From: Pseudomonas sp. 2FG
GTDB taxonomy: Bacteria; Pseudomonadota; Gammaproteobacteria; Pseudomonadales; Pseudomonadaceae
Assembly (NCBI RefSeq): GCF_005502935.1
Contig: NZ_SCMP01000003.1
Location: 248,001-312,000 of the forward strand
Reading direction: 5' to 3'
DNA: 64,000 nt
The notes below the pieces were generated by a model. The model saw only the letters and a program-made list of their open reading frames with translations. It did no database searches and was not told where the DNA came from. This document shows positions 1 to 8,670 of this stretch, piece by piece. Numbering within the stretch: the first letter of the stretch is position 1; each line of letters opens with the position of its first letter. Made by a program: the position numbers and the translations under genes.

Positions 1-718
1 AAGGGCCTTTAAGGGTTTCCCAGGTTTGCCCCCAGTCCGGCGAACGGAACATGCTGCCCGCCTCGCCGACCACGAACAGGCCGGAGTCCTTGACCTCGGT
101 GATGGCGTTCAGGTGGTAGCCATCTGGGTTGTCCATGCGCTCACTGACGTCTTCCCAGGTCTTACCGCCATCGGTCGTTGCGAACAGCGCACCGTAAGCA
201 CCCACGACAAAACCGCTGTTTTGATCCTTGAACCAGACATCCAGAAAAGGCGCACCTTCTTCACGCTCTAGATCACTGAACTGCTGAACCCAAGTGGCAC
301 CGCCATCTGCGCTGGCGAGGATCTGCGCATCGTGACCAACAGCCCAGCCACGCTGGTCATCGACGAAGAAGACCGCAGTCAGCATCTGGCGAGTCGGCAC
401 CTTGGCCTGGGTCCAGACCTTGCCATTATCATCGGAGTAAAGGATGTGGCCACGATCCCCCACTGCCACCAAGCGCTTGCCCGCATGAGCTATATCGAGC
501 AGCAGAGCGCTCGCGGCCTTCGGCGACTCAATGGCATAGACGGTTGCTGAAGCGGCGGCGCTTTGCGCCTGCAGCGGAGCTGCGGCAAGGCTCAGAACAG
601 ACAGCACACTACACAGCGAAAGCACTTTAGCCAGCGGCGAGTGGAAGCGGAACGCCGGTGCGCGCAAGAACTTCACAGCTTCACCGGACTGGGTGCGCCG
701 CATGACGGGCTCACTCAT
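1..718 (-). CDS. YCF48-type beta-propeller exported protein, 3' end cut by window
   Basis: The frame is open from an ATG at 718 to the window edge, so the C-terminus is missing. The visible 239 residues start with a basic stretch and a hydrophobic segment near residues 31-50 ending in AAAPLQAQ, which looks like a signal peptide. Then come four propeller-like repeats with the pattern xVVGxxGxhhxSxDGGxTW (for example DGGATW, DGGKTW, DWGQTW), typical of YCF48/BNR-like photosystem II assembly-factor homologues. In Pseudomonas such proteins often sit beside DUF1302 and DUF1329 genes and an RND/MMPL transporter, and the first two are present here just upstream. I infer a periplasmic scaffold or chaperone role; the substrate is unknown. 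Confidence 0.85.
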   Translation of the reverse strand, partial: MSEPVMRRTQSGEAVKFLRAPAFRFHSPLAKVLSLCSVLSVLSLAAAPLQAQSAAASATVYAIESPKAASALLLDIAHAGKRLVAVGDRGHILYSDDNGKVWTQAKVPTRQMLTAVFFVDDQRGWAVGHDAQILASADGGATWVQQFSDLEREEGAPFLDVWFKDQNSGFVVGAYGALFATTDGGKTWEDVSERMDNPDGYHLNAITEVKDSGLFVVGEAGSMFRSPDWGQTWETLKGP

Positions 719-867
719 ATGCCTTTCCCCTTTATTGTTATGGGTCGATCGGTCTTTTAGCAGACCGCCTATCCTATCCAGCTTTCGAAAGGCCTGACAA
801 TCAACATGACGTTATGTTTTGTTAAGGCAAACCCGCATGATTGAGGCCTTATTCGGCGCCCTGATGC

Positions 868-899
868 AGAAAGGCCGCTACTACTGTAGCGGCCTTTCT
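868..899 (-). terminator. Hairpin downstream of the DUF1329 gene
   Basis: A perfect 14-bp inverted repeat (868-881 and 886-899, loop 882-885, arm AGAAAGGCCGCTAC) lies between the DUF1329 stop and the YCF48 gene. The T-tract on the minus strand is short (TTTCT), so it may end or only attenuate transcription of DUF1302-DUF1329. Confidence 0.7.
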
Positions 900-934
900 C
901 CAACACTACACAACCTCGGTTGTGATGGCTGCGG

Positions 935-2305
935 TCAACGCGTGCCGCGGCGACGCAGCGCGGCTGGCTTGAAGTAGCCGTCGTCCGGAATCGGCTGGCT
1001 AAAGTCGATGGTGGTCGGCTCTTCGTTATCCAGGTTCTGCACGTGGTAACGACGCGCTTGCAGATCGTGGAACACGTCCAGTGCAGACCAGGTGGTCGGC
1101 AGTTCGTAGTAGTTCTTCAGGTACGCCTGGGACACACGCCACAGCTCGCCACGACCATCGTACTGGTCCACTTCAGCCGCTTGCCAGCTGTCCTCATCGA
1201 GGAACAGGGTGCGTTTGGAGTAGATATGACGGGCGCCGGCTTTCAACGTACCTTCCACCACCCACACCCGGTGCAACTCGTTACGTGTCAGCGCCGGGTT
1301 CAAATGCCCCACCTGCAGCAGATCCGCGTACTTCACAGCAGGGCTGGTGACTTTGTAGTTGTTGTAAGGAATGTAGATTTCCTTCTTACCTACCAGCTTC
1401 CAGTCGTAACGGTCCGGGGCACCGTTGAACATGTCGGTGTCATCGGCGGTACGCAGGCCATCGGCCGCGGCAATCGGCGTGTCATAGGCCAGGTTCGGCG
1501 CGCGGCGAACACGACGCTGACCGGCGTTATAGCCCCAGGCCTGACGCGGCTCTTTCACCTGATCCAGGGTCTCGTGTACCAGTACCGCACCACCCGCCAA
1601 GCGCGCCGGGCTCTTGGTGAAGGACAGGTAGTAGAACATGATGTTGTTCAGGTCAGCGTACGCCCCCTTAGGGTTGTAGAACTTGAACATTGCCTCTTGC
1701 TGCGAGGTCACCAGGGTGTAGGCACCGTTACGCTGAACGGCCACTTCGGAAGCGCGACGGACGATGTAAGTACCACGGTAGCGAGCGATGTGGTTCCACA
1801 CCGCCTCCACGCCATTCTGCGGAATCGGGAACGGGATGCCGCCGTAGGCGTCGGCAAAACCGTTGCCGCCGTCCAGCAGCTTGGCATTAGTGGCGTTCTT
1901 CACGCTGTTGTCATACACCCACTGCGGCGCGGAGCCGGAGCGGCGAGTCTGGTACACCGGTATCTGGTAGCTGTTCGGATAAGCATTGAACAGGGCGATC
2001 TGACCGGGGGTCAGGTTGGCCTTGTACTGATCCAGGTTGGCTTTGGTGATGGTGAACAGCGGCTTGTCACCGGCGAACGGGTCCACGTGGTGCTGGCCTG
2101 GCGTCTTGTATTCGGCCGGTGCCTTGGTGATACCACCGGTCCACGCCGGGATAGTGCCAGCGGCATTACCGGCCTTCTCGGCACCGAAGGGAGTCAGGCT
2201 AGTACCCAGCTTGGCCGCTTCTTGCGACGAGACCGCCGCCAGCGCGCTACCAGCAGTCAGCGCCAGAGCAATCGCGGCGCCAATCAGCGTGTGCTTTTTC
2301 AGCAT
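935..2305 (-). CDS. DUF1329 periplasmic protein
   Basis: About 456 residues. The N-terminus is a clean signal peptide (KKH, hydrophobic core, SALA cleavage site near residue 22), followed by the usual DUF1329 opening with AAKLGTSLTPFGAEKAGN and an IPAWTGG motif. The ATG at 2305 is preferred because a GGAG lies 7 bases upstream; the adjacent ATG at 2308 is an alternative. DUF1329 proteins are periplasmic and have a LolB-like fold. The gene is 65 bases downstream of the DUF1302 gene on the same strand, and this pairing is widespread in Pseudomonas. From memory, homologues in P. putida were linked by fitness data to growth on alcohols or fatty esters. The biochemical role is not established. Confidence 0.88.
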   Translation of the reverse strand: MLKKHTLIGAAIALALTAGSALAAVSSQEAAKLGTSLTPFGAEKAGNAAGTIPAWTGGITKAPAEYKTPGQHHVDPFAGDKPLFTITKANLDQYKANLTPGQIALFNAYPNSYQIPVYQTRRSGSAPQWVYDNSVKNATNAKLLDGGNGFADAYGGIPFPIPQNGVEAVWNHIARYRGTYIVRRASEVAVQRNGAYTLVTSQQEAMFKFYNPKGAYADLNNIMFYYLSFTKSPARLAGGAVLVHETLDQVKEPRQAWGYNAGQRRVRRAPNLAYDTPIAAADGLRTADDTDMFNGAPDRYDWKLVGKKEIYIPYNNYKVTSPAVKYADLLQVGHLNPALTRNELHRVWVVEGTLKAGARHIYSKRTLFLDEDSWQAAEVDQYDGRGELWRVSQAYLKNYYELPTTWSALDVFHDLQARRYHVQNLDNEEPTTIDFSQPIPDDGYFKPAALRRRGTR

Positions 2306-2370
2306 CATATTTCTCCGTGAGGATTCATCGACCGGGCGCCCGTAGACGCCCGGCATTTTTCTAATAGGGG

Positions 2371-4374
2371 TTAGAAGGAGTACTTGACGTTGACGCCGAC
2401 GTTGTCGCGGTCGCGGCTCGAGTTGTTCTGGCCGCCGCCGAAGAACTCGGTGTACTGCAGTTCGGCTTCCAGGCTGCTCAGGTAGCTGGCCTTCACACCC
2501 AGGGTGTAAGCCTTGCGCCCTTCGATGAAGTTACCGGTCTGGTAGGAGTTACCCTCGAAGTCGTCCTTGTAGACGGCGTAGGGGGAAACGTTCACACCGG
2601 CGTACACGTCGTTCCAGGTACCGCTGAGCAGCAGGGTATAGCCATAGGCATTCTTGTTGACTTGATCGTCACGGTCACCGCCGCTGATGTACGCGAAGTT
2701 ACCGCGGCCGGAATAGTAACGAGTGCTGCCGTCGAAGGCCTGATAGTGCAGATCGCTACCGCGCAGGTGCTCGGAAGCCAATTCGGCCACGCCGAACAGC
2801 GAGTCGAAGCTCAGGGTCGGGCCGAAGTTATAGATGGTGCCCAGGGAGGTGTTATAGGCCTCGACGCGCTCGCCGTTATGGATCTGGTCGGTGATCTGCA
2901 CCTCTTGGCCACCAATGTTCACCACTCGCCCATCGGCCAGCGGAGCCGCCTGCTTCAGCAGATCGCCGAGCAGGTCGTTGGTGGTGGCGATACCGATCGG
3001 CAGGTTCGGCCGGTAGGCCAGCTCACCGAATACCGAGGCCTCGCCCAGGGTGGTGTTGAAGCTCATGCCATACATGCGGATGTCTTCGGCATACTCGCGA
3101 CGGCCGTTGACCTGGTTGGCCACATCGACGGCCGCCGCGCCGTTGACCAGGCCGAGGACAGTCTCGGCCAGGGCGTTACCACCGCCAGCAGCGCTGACCA
3201 GACTGTCGTAGTCGGCGAAGAAGCCACCCAGGCTAGCGAGCTGGTCGATATTCAGACCGGCATAGCTGTCATTGAGGTCGGCGTTGATGGTCGGTTCTTT
3301 CGAGTGGTAGTTGACGAAATAGAGCCCGAATTCGGTGGAGTTCAGCTCCTCGGCGATATAGCGGAAGGCCGCGCCGAACTGACCATCGTTCTTGGCATTG
3401 ATGTCCGAACCGATATTGGCGACCTTGAAAGTGCCATTGCTGTTGAGGAACTCGGTACCCTGGATCCCGCCGAAGTTGGCGCCGACAGGAATGATGCCGA
3501 GCACATTGCCGCCATTCACCAGCGTCGAATAGGCACTCTGGAAGGTAGCGCTGCTGGCCGCCGGGTTGGTGGTGTAGGCGGTATTGCCGCCATCGGCAAA
3601 CAGGTCGGTTTCAGAGAAATAAGTACCCACCGGGTCAATCGCGCTTTCCTTCCAGTTGAACTGGTAGAAAGTCTCCATCGACAGGTTGTCGGTCAGGCCG
3701 AGGTTGAAGCTCAGCGCCTCGACCGGCACCAGCACTTCCTTCAATTCGGAGCCAGGCAGGCGGAACTTGGCGGCATCCACCGGGTTGGTGGTGTTCACGC
3801 CACCACGATAGAACAAGCCCTCGCCCCAGTTGAATACCTGCTTACCAATACGGCCGGTAACCGGCATATCGGCGATATCCCAGTTGCCATATAGGTAGGC
3901 ATCGAGGATCTGCGCATCACGCCCGGCCTTGTGGCGGGTTTCGTCGGTGAAGCTGTTGTCTTTCGGGACGTTCTGGCTCGGCTGTACCGGGCTGTTGTTG
4001 TCCAGGTAATCGTTGCGCTTGTCCATGATCTGGGTGTCATAGAAAGCCGTGCCACGAACGAAAACGCCATAGTTCTTGTAGGTCGCTTCCAGGTCGGAAG
4101 TGATCTTGTAGACCTCGGACACCAGGCCGGTATCGAAATTACGGTTGCCGTCGTTGGTGTTGATATCGTCGTTGGTTTTGTCACGCCCCTGCACGCGCCA
4201 GAGCTGGCCGTAGGACACCGTGGTATCGATGGAACCGCTGACTTCATTGTCGGCAAAGCTGAATTCCACCGCCTGGGCCTGAGCGGCGACCAGCAGCGGC
4301 AGGATACCGGCAAAGGCGAAACCGGCCTTGGACGGCGCGAAACGCAACAGAGGATTACGGGACTTGAATTCCAT
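2371..4374 (-). CDS. DUF1302 outer-membrane beta-barrel protein
   Basis: 667 residues. A signal peptide (hydrophobic core near 17-35, ending AAQAQA) precedes VEFSFADNEVSGSIDTTVSYG, the typical DUF1302 start. The rest is rich in alternating aromatic/polar strands, and the protein ends VKYSF, with the C-terminal Phe used as an outer-membrane barrel sorting signal. It is the first gene of a two- or three-gene unit with DUF1329 and the YCF48 gene. I infer an outer-membrane channel or surface enzyme for a hydrophobic substrate, working with the DUF1329 protein; no catalytic motif is recognisable. Confidence 0.88.
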   Translation of the reverse strand: MEFKSRNPLLRFAPSKAGFAFAGILPLLVAAQAQAVEFSFADNEVSGSIDTTVSYGQLWRVQGRDKTNDDINTNDGNRNFDTGLVSEVYKITSDLEATYKNYGVFVRGTAFYDTQIMDKRNDYLDNNSPVQPSQNVPKDNSFTDETRHKAGRDAQILDAYLYGNWDIADMPVTGRIGKQVFNWGEGLFYRGGVNTTNPVDAAKFRLPGSELKEVLVPVEALSFNLGLTDNLSMETFYQFNWKESAIDPVGTYFSETDLFADGGNTAYTTNPAASSATFQSAYSTLVNGGNVLGIIPVGANFGGIQGTEFLNSNGTFKVANIGSDINAKNDGQFGAAFRYIAEELNSTEFGLYFVNYHSKEPTINADLNDSYAGLNIDQLASLGGFFADYDSLVSAAGGGNALAETVLGLVNGAAAVDVANQVNGRREYAEDIRMYGMSFNTTLGEASVFGELAYRPNLPIGIATTNDLLGDLLKQAAPLADGRVVNIGGQEVQITDQIHNGERVEAYNTSLGTIYNFGPTLSFDSLFGVAELASEHLRGSDLHYQAFDGSTRYYSGRGNFAYISGGDRDDQVNKNAYGYTLLLSGTWNDVYAGVNVSPYAVYKDDFEGNSYQTGNFIEGRKAYTLGVKASYLSSLEAELQYTEFFGGGQNNSSRDRDNVGVNVKYSF

Positions 4375-4828
4375 CGAGACTTTAACTCCGTGGACAGATC
4401 ATTCTTCTTATTGCGCCCCAAACCAAAGGGGCGCAGCGCAGCCGCACTCGTGGCGGTTTTTTTTAGTTGATCGGAAGAAAAATTCCCCAACGCGCTTAAC
4501 GCGCACCCCGGGGCTAGAAATGCACCATTACGGGGCCAAATCCTTGGCTCTACTGCAACCATGGTGCCAAACAGGCGTTTTAATTCAATAAAACGGCGCC
4601 AACAAACCGCGAACAAACAGCCATTTTGTGACCGATCATTCACCAGCCAACTCACTCATCATTCAGTGGATGACTGCGCAAGTTGTCCTACGATCTGGCG
4701 CGCATTGTCACTCAAGGCCACACCACGGTAGGGTTTTCGCTCACGCAGGCGACAAGCAGTCAAGCCAAAACCCCCAACCTAAAGAGGGTTAGCTAATAAG
4801 CAGGAGAGCGGTTATTCCCATAGGTAAC
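4375..4828. other. Long non-coding leader upstream of the DUF1302 gene
   Basis: About 450 bases without a convincing gene between the pepN terminator and the DUF1302 start. It is more AT-rich than its surroundings. It holds a plus-strand terminator-like hairpin with eight T (4442-4464) and a perfect 7-bp inverted repeat CGTTTTA/TAAAACG (4576-4582 and 4589-4595) that could bind a regulator. ORFs here (for example 3795-4655 minus, 4328-4591 plus) have composition unlike proteins. Confidence 0.5.
4442..4464 (+). terminator. Orphan plus-strand intrinsic terminator-like hairpin
   Basis: CCGC (4442-4445) pairs with GCGG (4453-4456); a C-G pair inside a one-base bulge extends the stem over a TCGT loop, and eight T follow (4457-4464). 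No plus-strand gene lies upstream, since both flanking genes are on the minus strand. It could end an antisense or small RNA running against the DUF1302 leader, or be chance. Confidence 0.4.
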
Positions 4829-4864
4829 AAAAAAGTGCTACCGATGCATGGCCGGTAACACTTT
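4829..4864 (-). terminator. Rho-independent terminator of the pepN operon
   Basis: Arms AAAGTGCTACCG (4832-4843) and CGGTAACACTTT (4853-4864) pair with one mismatch, and on the minus strand the stem runs into a T-rich tract (TTTTTTGTT). It sits 17 bases after the pepN stop codon. Confidence 0.85.
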
Positions 4865-4881
4865 GAGAGGTAGGACTCGTC

Positions 4882-7539
4882 TTAGGCTAGGCTTTTGCTG
4901 ACGACTTCATAGACGTCGCTGGAGAGTTCACCCGAGGCCAGGATTCGCTCTAGCTCGGCCTTCATCAGCGCCTGGCGAGCCGCGTCGTATTTGCTCCAAC
5001 GGGTCAACGGCGCCAACTGGCGAGAGGCAATCTGCGGGTTGAGGGCGTTGAGGGTAATCACCAGGTCGGCCAGGAAGCGGTAACCGGCACCGTCTGCGCG
5101 GTGAAAGTTGACCAAATTCTGGCCGGCGAAGGCACCGATCAACGCCCGCACCTTGTTGGGGTTTTTCAGGGTAAACGCCGAATGCTGCATCAGTTGCTGG
5201 ACCCGCTCCAACCCGCCCGGCAGAGTGCTCCCCGCCTGCACGCTGAACCACTGATCCATCACCAGCGGGTTGTCCTTGAAATGCTCGGCGAAAGCCGCCA
5301 ACGCCTTGGTCTTTTCCTCGGCAAACGCCGAGTTGACCAGCACGGCCAAAGCCGCCAGGCGCTCGGTCATGTTGTCACAGGCTTCGTACTGCTCCAGGCA
5401 GGCGCTGAGTACTTCTGGCTTTTCACTCAACATTAAGTATGAGAGCGCGATGTTTTGCAGGCTGCGCCGCGCGAAATGCGCCGCTTCGGCGACATATGCA
5501 CTGTGTCGAGACGACTCACGATTGGCCTGATAATGCTGCCATAGCGGTGCGAACAAGGCCTCGGCCAGTTGCTGCCGAGCAAACTCGCGGGCGGCATGGA
5601 TGGCATCGACGTCCGCGCTCTCGCTGATTTCGGTGAGATAGGCCTCGCTCGGCAACGACAGCATCTCGGCCACCATCGCCTGATCCAGCTGCTGGTCTGC
5701 CAGCACGGTGCGCAAGGCAACGACCAGACGCTGATCGAGCAGCAGTTGCTCGCCACGCTGGTGCTGACCGATCAGCTCTTGCAGCACCTGCACCGCCAGC
5801 TGTTGACCCGCCTCCCAACGGTTGAAGCCGTCGGAGTCGTGCTGCATGAGGAACATCAGTTGATCACGGTCGTAGGGGAAACTCAGCTTGACCGGTGCAG
5901 ACAGGCCGCGCAGCAGCGACGGCAAGGGTTTCTCAGCCAGGCCGACGAAGGTGAACGCCTGCTCGGCCTCGGTAACGGCAAGCACTCGAGTCTCGCCCTG
6001 CGCCTTCACTTCACCCGCCAGACGCAGTGGCAACGCCCTGCCCTGGCTATCCAACAGACCCAGCTCGAGCGGAATCACGAACGGCAGCTTCTGCGCCTGC
6101 CCCGGAGTCGCCGGGCAGCTCTGGCGGAAGCTCAGGGTGTAGGTCTGGCTTGCCGCATCATAGGCCTCGCTGACTTGCAGGCGCGGCGTACCCCCCTGGC
6201 TGTACCAGCGCTTGAACTGGGTCAGCTCGACGCCATTGGCGTCCTCCATGGCCTTGATGAAGTCATCGCAGGTCACGGCCTGGCCATCGTGGCGCTGGAA
6301 ATACAGATCGCTGCCTTGGCGGAAGCCCTCGGCGCCGAGCAGGGTGTGAATCATCCGCACCAGTTCCGAGCCTTTCTCATACACCGTCAGGGTGTAGAAG
6401 TTGGAGATCTCTATGAAGCTGTCCGGGCGCACCGGGTGGGCCATGGGGCCGGCATCTTCGGCGAATTGATGGGTCCGCAGGTAGGCCACGTCCTCGATCC
6501 GCTTGACCGTGCGCGAGTTCATGTCGGCAGAGAACTCGGCATCCCGGAACACCGTGAAGCCTTCCTTCAAGGACAACTGGAACCAGTCACGGCAGGTCAC
6601 CCGGTTGCCCGACCAGTTATGGAAGTACTCGTGCGCGACCACCGCTTCGACACGCTGGTGCGCGGCATCGGTGGCGGTCTCGGCCTTGGCCAGCACGCAA
6701 CTGGAGTTGAAGATGTTGAGGCCCTTGTTTTCCATGGCGCCCATGTTGAAGTCGTTCACGGCGACGATCATGAAGATGTCCAGGTCGTACTCGCGGCCAT
6801 ACACCTCTTCGTCCCAGCGCATGGAGTTCTTCAAACTGTCCATGGCGTGCTGGCATTTGTCGATGTTTTCCGGCTCGACATAGATGCGCAGCGCCACTTC
6901 GCGCTGGCTCATGGTGCTGAAGCTGTCTTCGATGCACCACAGATCACCGGCGACCAACGCGAACAGGTAGGCCGGTTTCATGAACGGGTCTTCCCAGGTC
7001 GCCCAGTGCCGCCCCCCCTCCTCCGGCCCGCTGGCAATCGGGTTGCCGTTGGACAACAGCACCGGGTAGCGATGCTGCTCGGCGCTCAGGGTGGTGGTGA
7101 AGCGGCTCATCACGTCCGGGCGATCGAGGTAATAGGTGATCTTGCGAAAGCCCTCGGCCTCGCACTGGGTGCAGAACATGCTGCCGGACTTGTACAGGCC
7201 CTCCAGGGCGGTGTTGCTTTCCGGGTGGATGCGCACGCTGCTGTCGAGGGTGAAGCTGGCCGCCAAGGGCTGCAAGCGCAGGTGGCTGTCGCTCAACTGG
7301 TAGTCGGCAGGCGACAGCTGAATGCCGTCCATGCTCAGGGACAACAGTTCGAGCTGCTGGCCATCCAGCACCAGCGGCGGCAAACCGGCGCCGCGCTCGG
7401 GATTGCGGCGCATCAGCAGTTGCGCATGAACCAGGGTGTGGTCCTCGAACAACTCGAAGGTCAGATGGGTCTCGTCGATCAGGTAGTCCGGCGCCTGATA
7501 GTCCTTCAGGTAAATCATCTTCGGTTGTTCGGTGCGCAT
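4882..7539 (-). CDS. pepN: Aminopeptidase N (M1 zinc metallopeptidase)
   Basis: 885 residues, about the length of proteobacterial PepN. It removes N-terminal amino acids from peptides in the cytoplasm. The exopeptidase motif GAMEN is at 267-271, the zinc-binding HEYFH at 303-307, and the third zinc ligand Glu in LKEG near 326. The N-terminal beta domain and long C-terminal helical domain are both complete. It is the last gene of the nadK-metallophosphoesterase-rhomboid-DUF1315-DUF2797 run, 19 bases after DUF2797, and is followed by a clear terminator. A GGG-containing Shine-Dalgarno-like stretch precedes the ATG at 7539; Met8 is a less likely alternative start. Confidence 0.97.
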   Translation of the reverse strand: MRTEQPKMIYLKDYQAPDYLIDETHLTFELFEDHTLVHAQLLMRRNPERGAGLPPLVLDGQQLELLSLSMDGIQLSPADYQLSDSHLRLQPLAASFTLDSSVRIHPESNTALEGLYKSGSMFCTQCEAEGFRKITYYLDRPDVMSRFTTTLSAEQHRYPVLLSNGNPIASGPEEGGRHWATWEDPFMKPAYLFALVAGDLWCIEDSFSTMSQREVALRIYVEPENIDKCQHAMDSLKNSMRWDEEVYGREYDLDIFMIVAVNDFNMGAMENKGLNIFNSSCVLAKAETATDAAHQRVEAVVAHEYFHNWSGNRVTCRDWFQLSLKEGFTVFRDAEFSADMNSRTVKRIEDVAYLRTHQFAEDAGPMAHPVRPDSFIEISNFYTLTVYEKGSELVRMIHTLLGAEGFRQGSDLYFQRHDGQAVTCDDFIKAMEDANGVELTQFKRWYSQGGTPRLQVSEAYDAASQTYTLSFRQSCPATPGQAQKLPFVIPLELGLLDSQGRALPLRLAGEVKAQGETRVLAVTEAEQAFTFVGLAEKPLPSLLRGLSAPVKLSFPYDRDQLMFLMQHDSDGFNRWEAGQQLAVQVLQELIGQHQRGEQLLLDQRLVVALRTVLADQQLDQAMVAEMLSLPSEAYLTEISESADVDAIHAAREFARQQLAEALFAPLWQHYQANRESSRHSAYVAEAAHFARRSLQNIALSYLMLSEKPEVLSACLEQYEACDNMTERLAALAVLVNSAFAEEKTKALAAFAEHFKDNPLVMDQWFSVQAGSTLPGGLERVQQLMQHSAFTLKNPNKVRALIGAFAGQNLVNFHRADGAGYRFLADLVITLNALNPQIASRQLAPLTRWSKYDAARQALMKAELERILASGELSSDVYEVVSKSLA

Positions 7540-7558
7540 GGCTTATGGCCCTTTACGT

Positions 7559-8353
7559 TCAGGAATGCACGGCGAGTTGGTAAGCCGTGTATTTGCGGAT
7601 ATTGATGACGCCGGTGTCGAACAGCAGGTATTGGCCCTTGATGCCCAGCAGCGTGCCTTCTGCGATCGGGTCCTTGTCCAGGTTGAAACTGGTGATCTTG
7701 GCCGGGTAAGCCTCGATCGGGTAACGAATCTCGATGGGTTCCAGATCGCTCAACTGCTGGATCGCCTGCAAGCCGAAACGCTGCTGCAACGCCTGCAGGC
7801 CTTCGCCGCAGGTCGCGAACAACTGCTCGCGAATCGCCGGCAGGTCCACCGGCGGCGCATCGCCTTTAAGCAAGGCGCGCCAGTTGGTCTTGTCCGCCAC
7901 TTGGCTGCGCAGCAGGTCTTCGACGAAGCCGGACTGCTGCCGGGTCGCCACCCGCAAGATCGGCAGCGCCTGACTCGCGCCCTGATCCAGCCAGCGGGTA
8001 GGCACCTGAGTCGCACGGGTAATGCCGACCTTGACCCCGGACGAGTTGGCCAGATAGACCACATGATCGGTCATGCAGAACTGCTCGCCCCAGCTCGGCT
8101 CGCGACAGGTGCCGGCCTCGTAGTGGCAGCGTTCCGGGCTCATGATGCAGATATCGCACTGCGCCAGCTTGGTCATGCAGGGGTAGCAATAACCCTGACT
8201 GAAGCTGGTTTTGGTCTTGCGTCCGCAATGGCTGCAGTGAATCGCGCCGAGGTACTCCAGACGCAGGGTCTTACCGATCAGCGGATTGACCGGCAGCTCT
8301 TCATCACCCAAGCGAAACGCGTACTGCACCGGCGCTTCCAGACGCGCCGACAT
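7559..8353 (-). CDS. DUF2797 protein with Cys-rich zinc-ribbon-like region and GIY-YIG-like signature
   Basis: 264 residues from the ATG at 8353; a longer reading to 8563 would overlap the upstream DUF1315 gene and lacks protein character. Cysteines at about 40, 43, 56, 59, 66, 69, 76, 83 and 93 form several CxxC pairs, suggesting bound zinc. Right after them, VVYLANSSG (98-106), KVGITR (108-113), Arg120 and Glu145 follow the spacing of GIY-YIG nuclease motifs. DUF2797 is the family name; no function is established that I know of. It lies between DUF1315 and pepN in a compact operon. The nuclease resemblance is my inference from pattern alone. Confidence 0.85.
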   Translation of the reverse strand: MSARLEAPVQYAFRLGDEELPVNPLIGKTLRLEYLGAIHCSHCGRKTKTSFSQGYCYPCMTKLAQCDICIMSPERCHYEAGTCREPSWGEQFCMTDHVVYLANSSGVKVGITRATQVPTRWLDQGASQALPILRVATRQQSGFVEDLLRSQVADKTNWRALLKGDAPPVDLPAIREQLFATCGEGLQALQQRFGLQAIQQLSDLEPIEIRYPIEAYPAKITSFNLDKDPIAEGTLLGIKGQYLLFDTGVINIRKYTAYQLAVHS

Positions 8354-8382
8354 TTTGCTTAACGCGCCGCGACCAAGCTCGC

Positions 8383-8643
8383 TCAATGGATGGCATCCGA
8401 TTTGAACAGAAGGTTCGGCACTGGCGCGGATTTCGAGCTGCACTCCTGCGGCCCCATGTAACCGGTGCGCTGTTCCTCGGGCAGATTTTGCAGCTCCCAG
8501 GCGATGACGGCCTGCAAACTCAGTTCTTTCTGCTCCTGGCTGAGCTTGCGGCCGTCCGACCATTTGCCGATTTCCACCGCCAGCTTGAGGCTCTGGTAAA
8601 TCTCGGGGGTGATGTTTTCAATCATTTCAGCAAAAGACGACAT
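8383..8643 (-). CDS. DUF1315 (YeaC-like) small protein
   Basis: 86 residues, starting MSSFAEMIENITPEIYQSLK. The ATG at 8643 has GGAGG six bases upstream, so the in-frame TTG at 8655 is not needed. The sequence is mostly helical, with the conserved GKWxDGRxLSxEQ stretch characteristic of YeaC/DUF1315. No catalytic residues or membrane segment are visible and the function is unknown. It is 27 bases after the rhomboid gene and 29 before DUF2797, an order conserved in Pseudomonas from memory. Confidence 0.88.
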   Translation of the reverse strand: MSSFAEMIENITPEIYQSLKLAVEIGKWSDGRKLSQEQKELSLQAVIAWELQNLPEEQRTGYMGPQECSSKSAPVPNLLFKSDAIH

Positions 8644-8670
8644 GAACGCCTCCAAACATAAAGCGGCAGT

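Noticed and set aside
1043..2320. Long plus-strand frame of 425 codons
   Set aside because: It lies fully opposite the DUF1329 gene, is rich in Val/Arg/His shadow composition, and has no domain pattern or ribosome site.
3795..4655. Minus-strand frame of 286 codons over the DUF1302 start
   Set aside because: Shifted frame of the DUF1302 gene with Arg/Ser/Thr-rich composition; the leader part is non-coding.
5569..7605. Plus-strand frame of 678 codons opposite pepN
   Set aside because: Antisense shadow of a high-GC gene; composition and lack of motifs argue against a protein.
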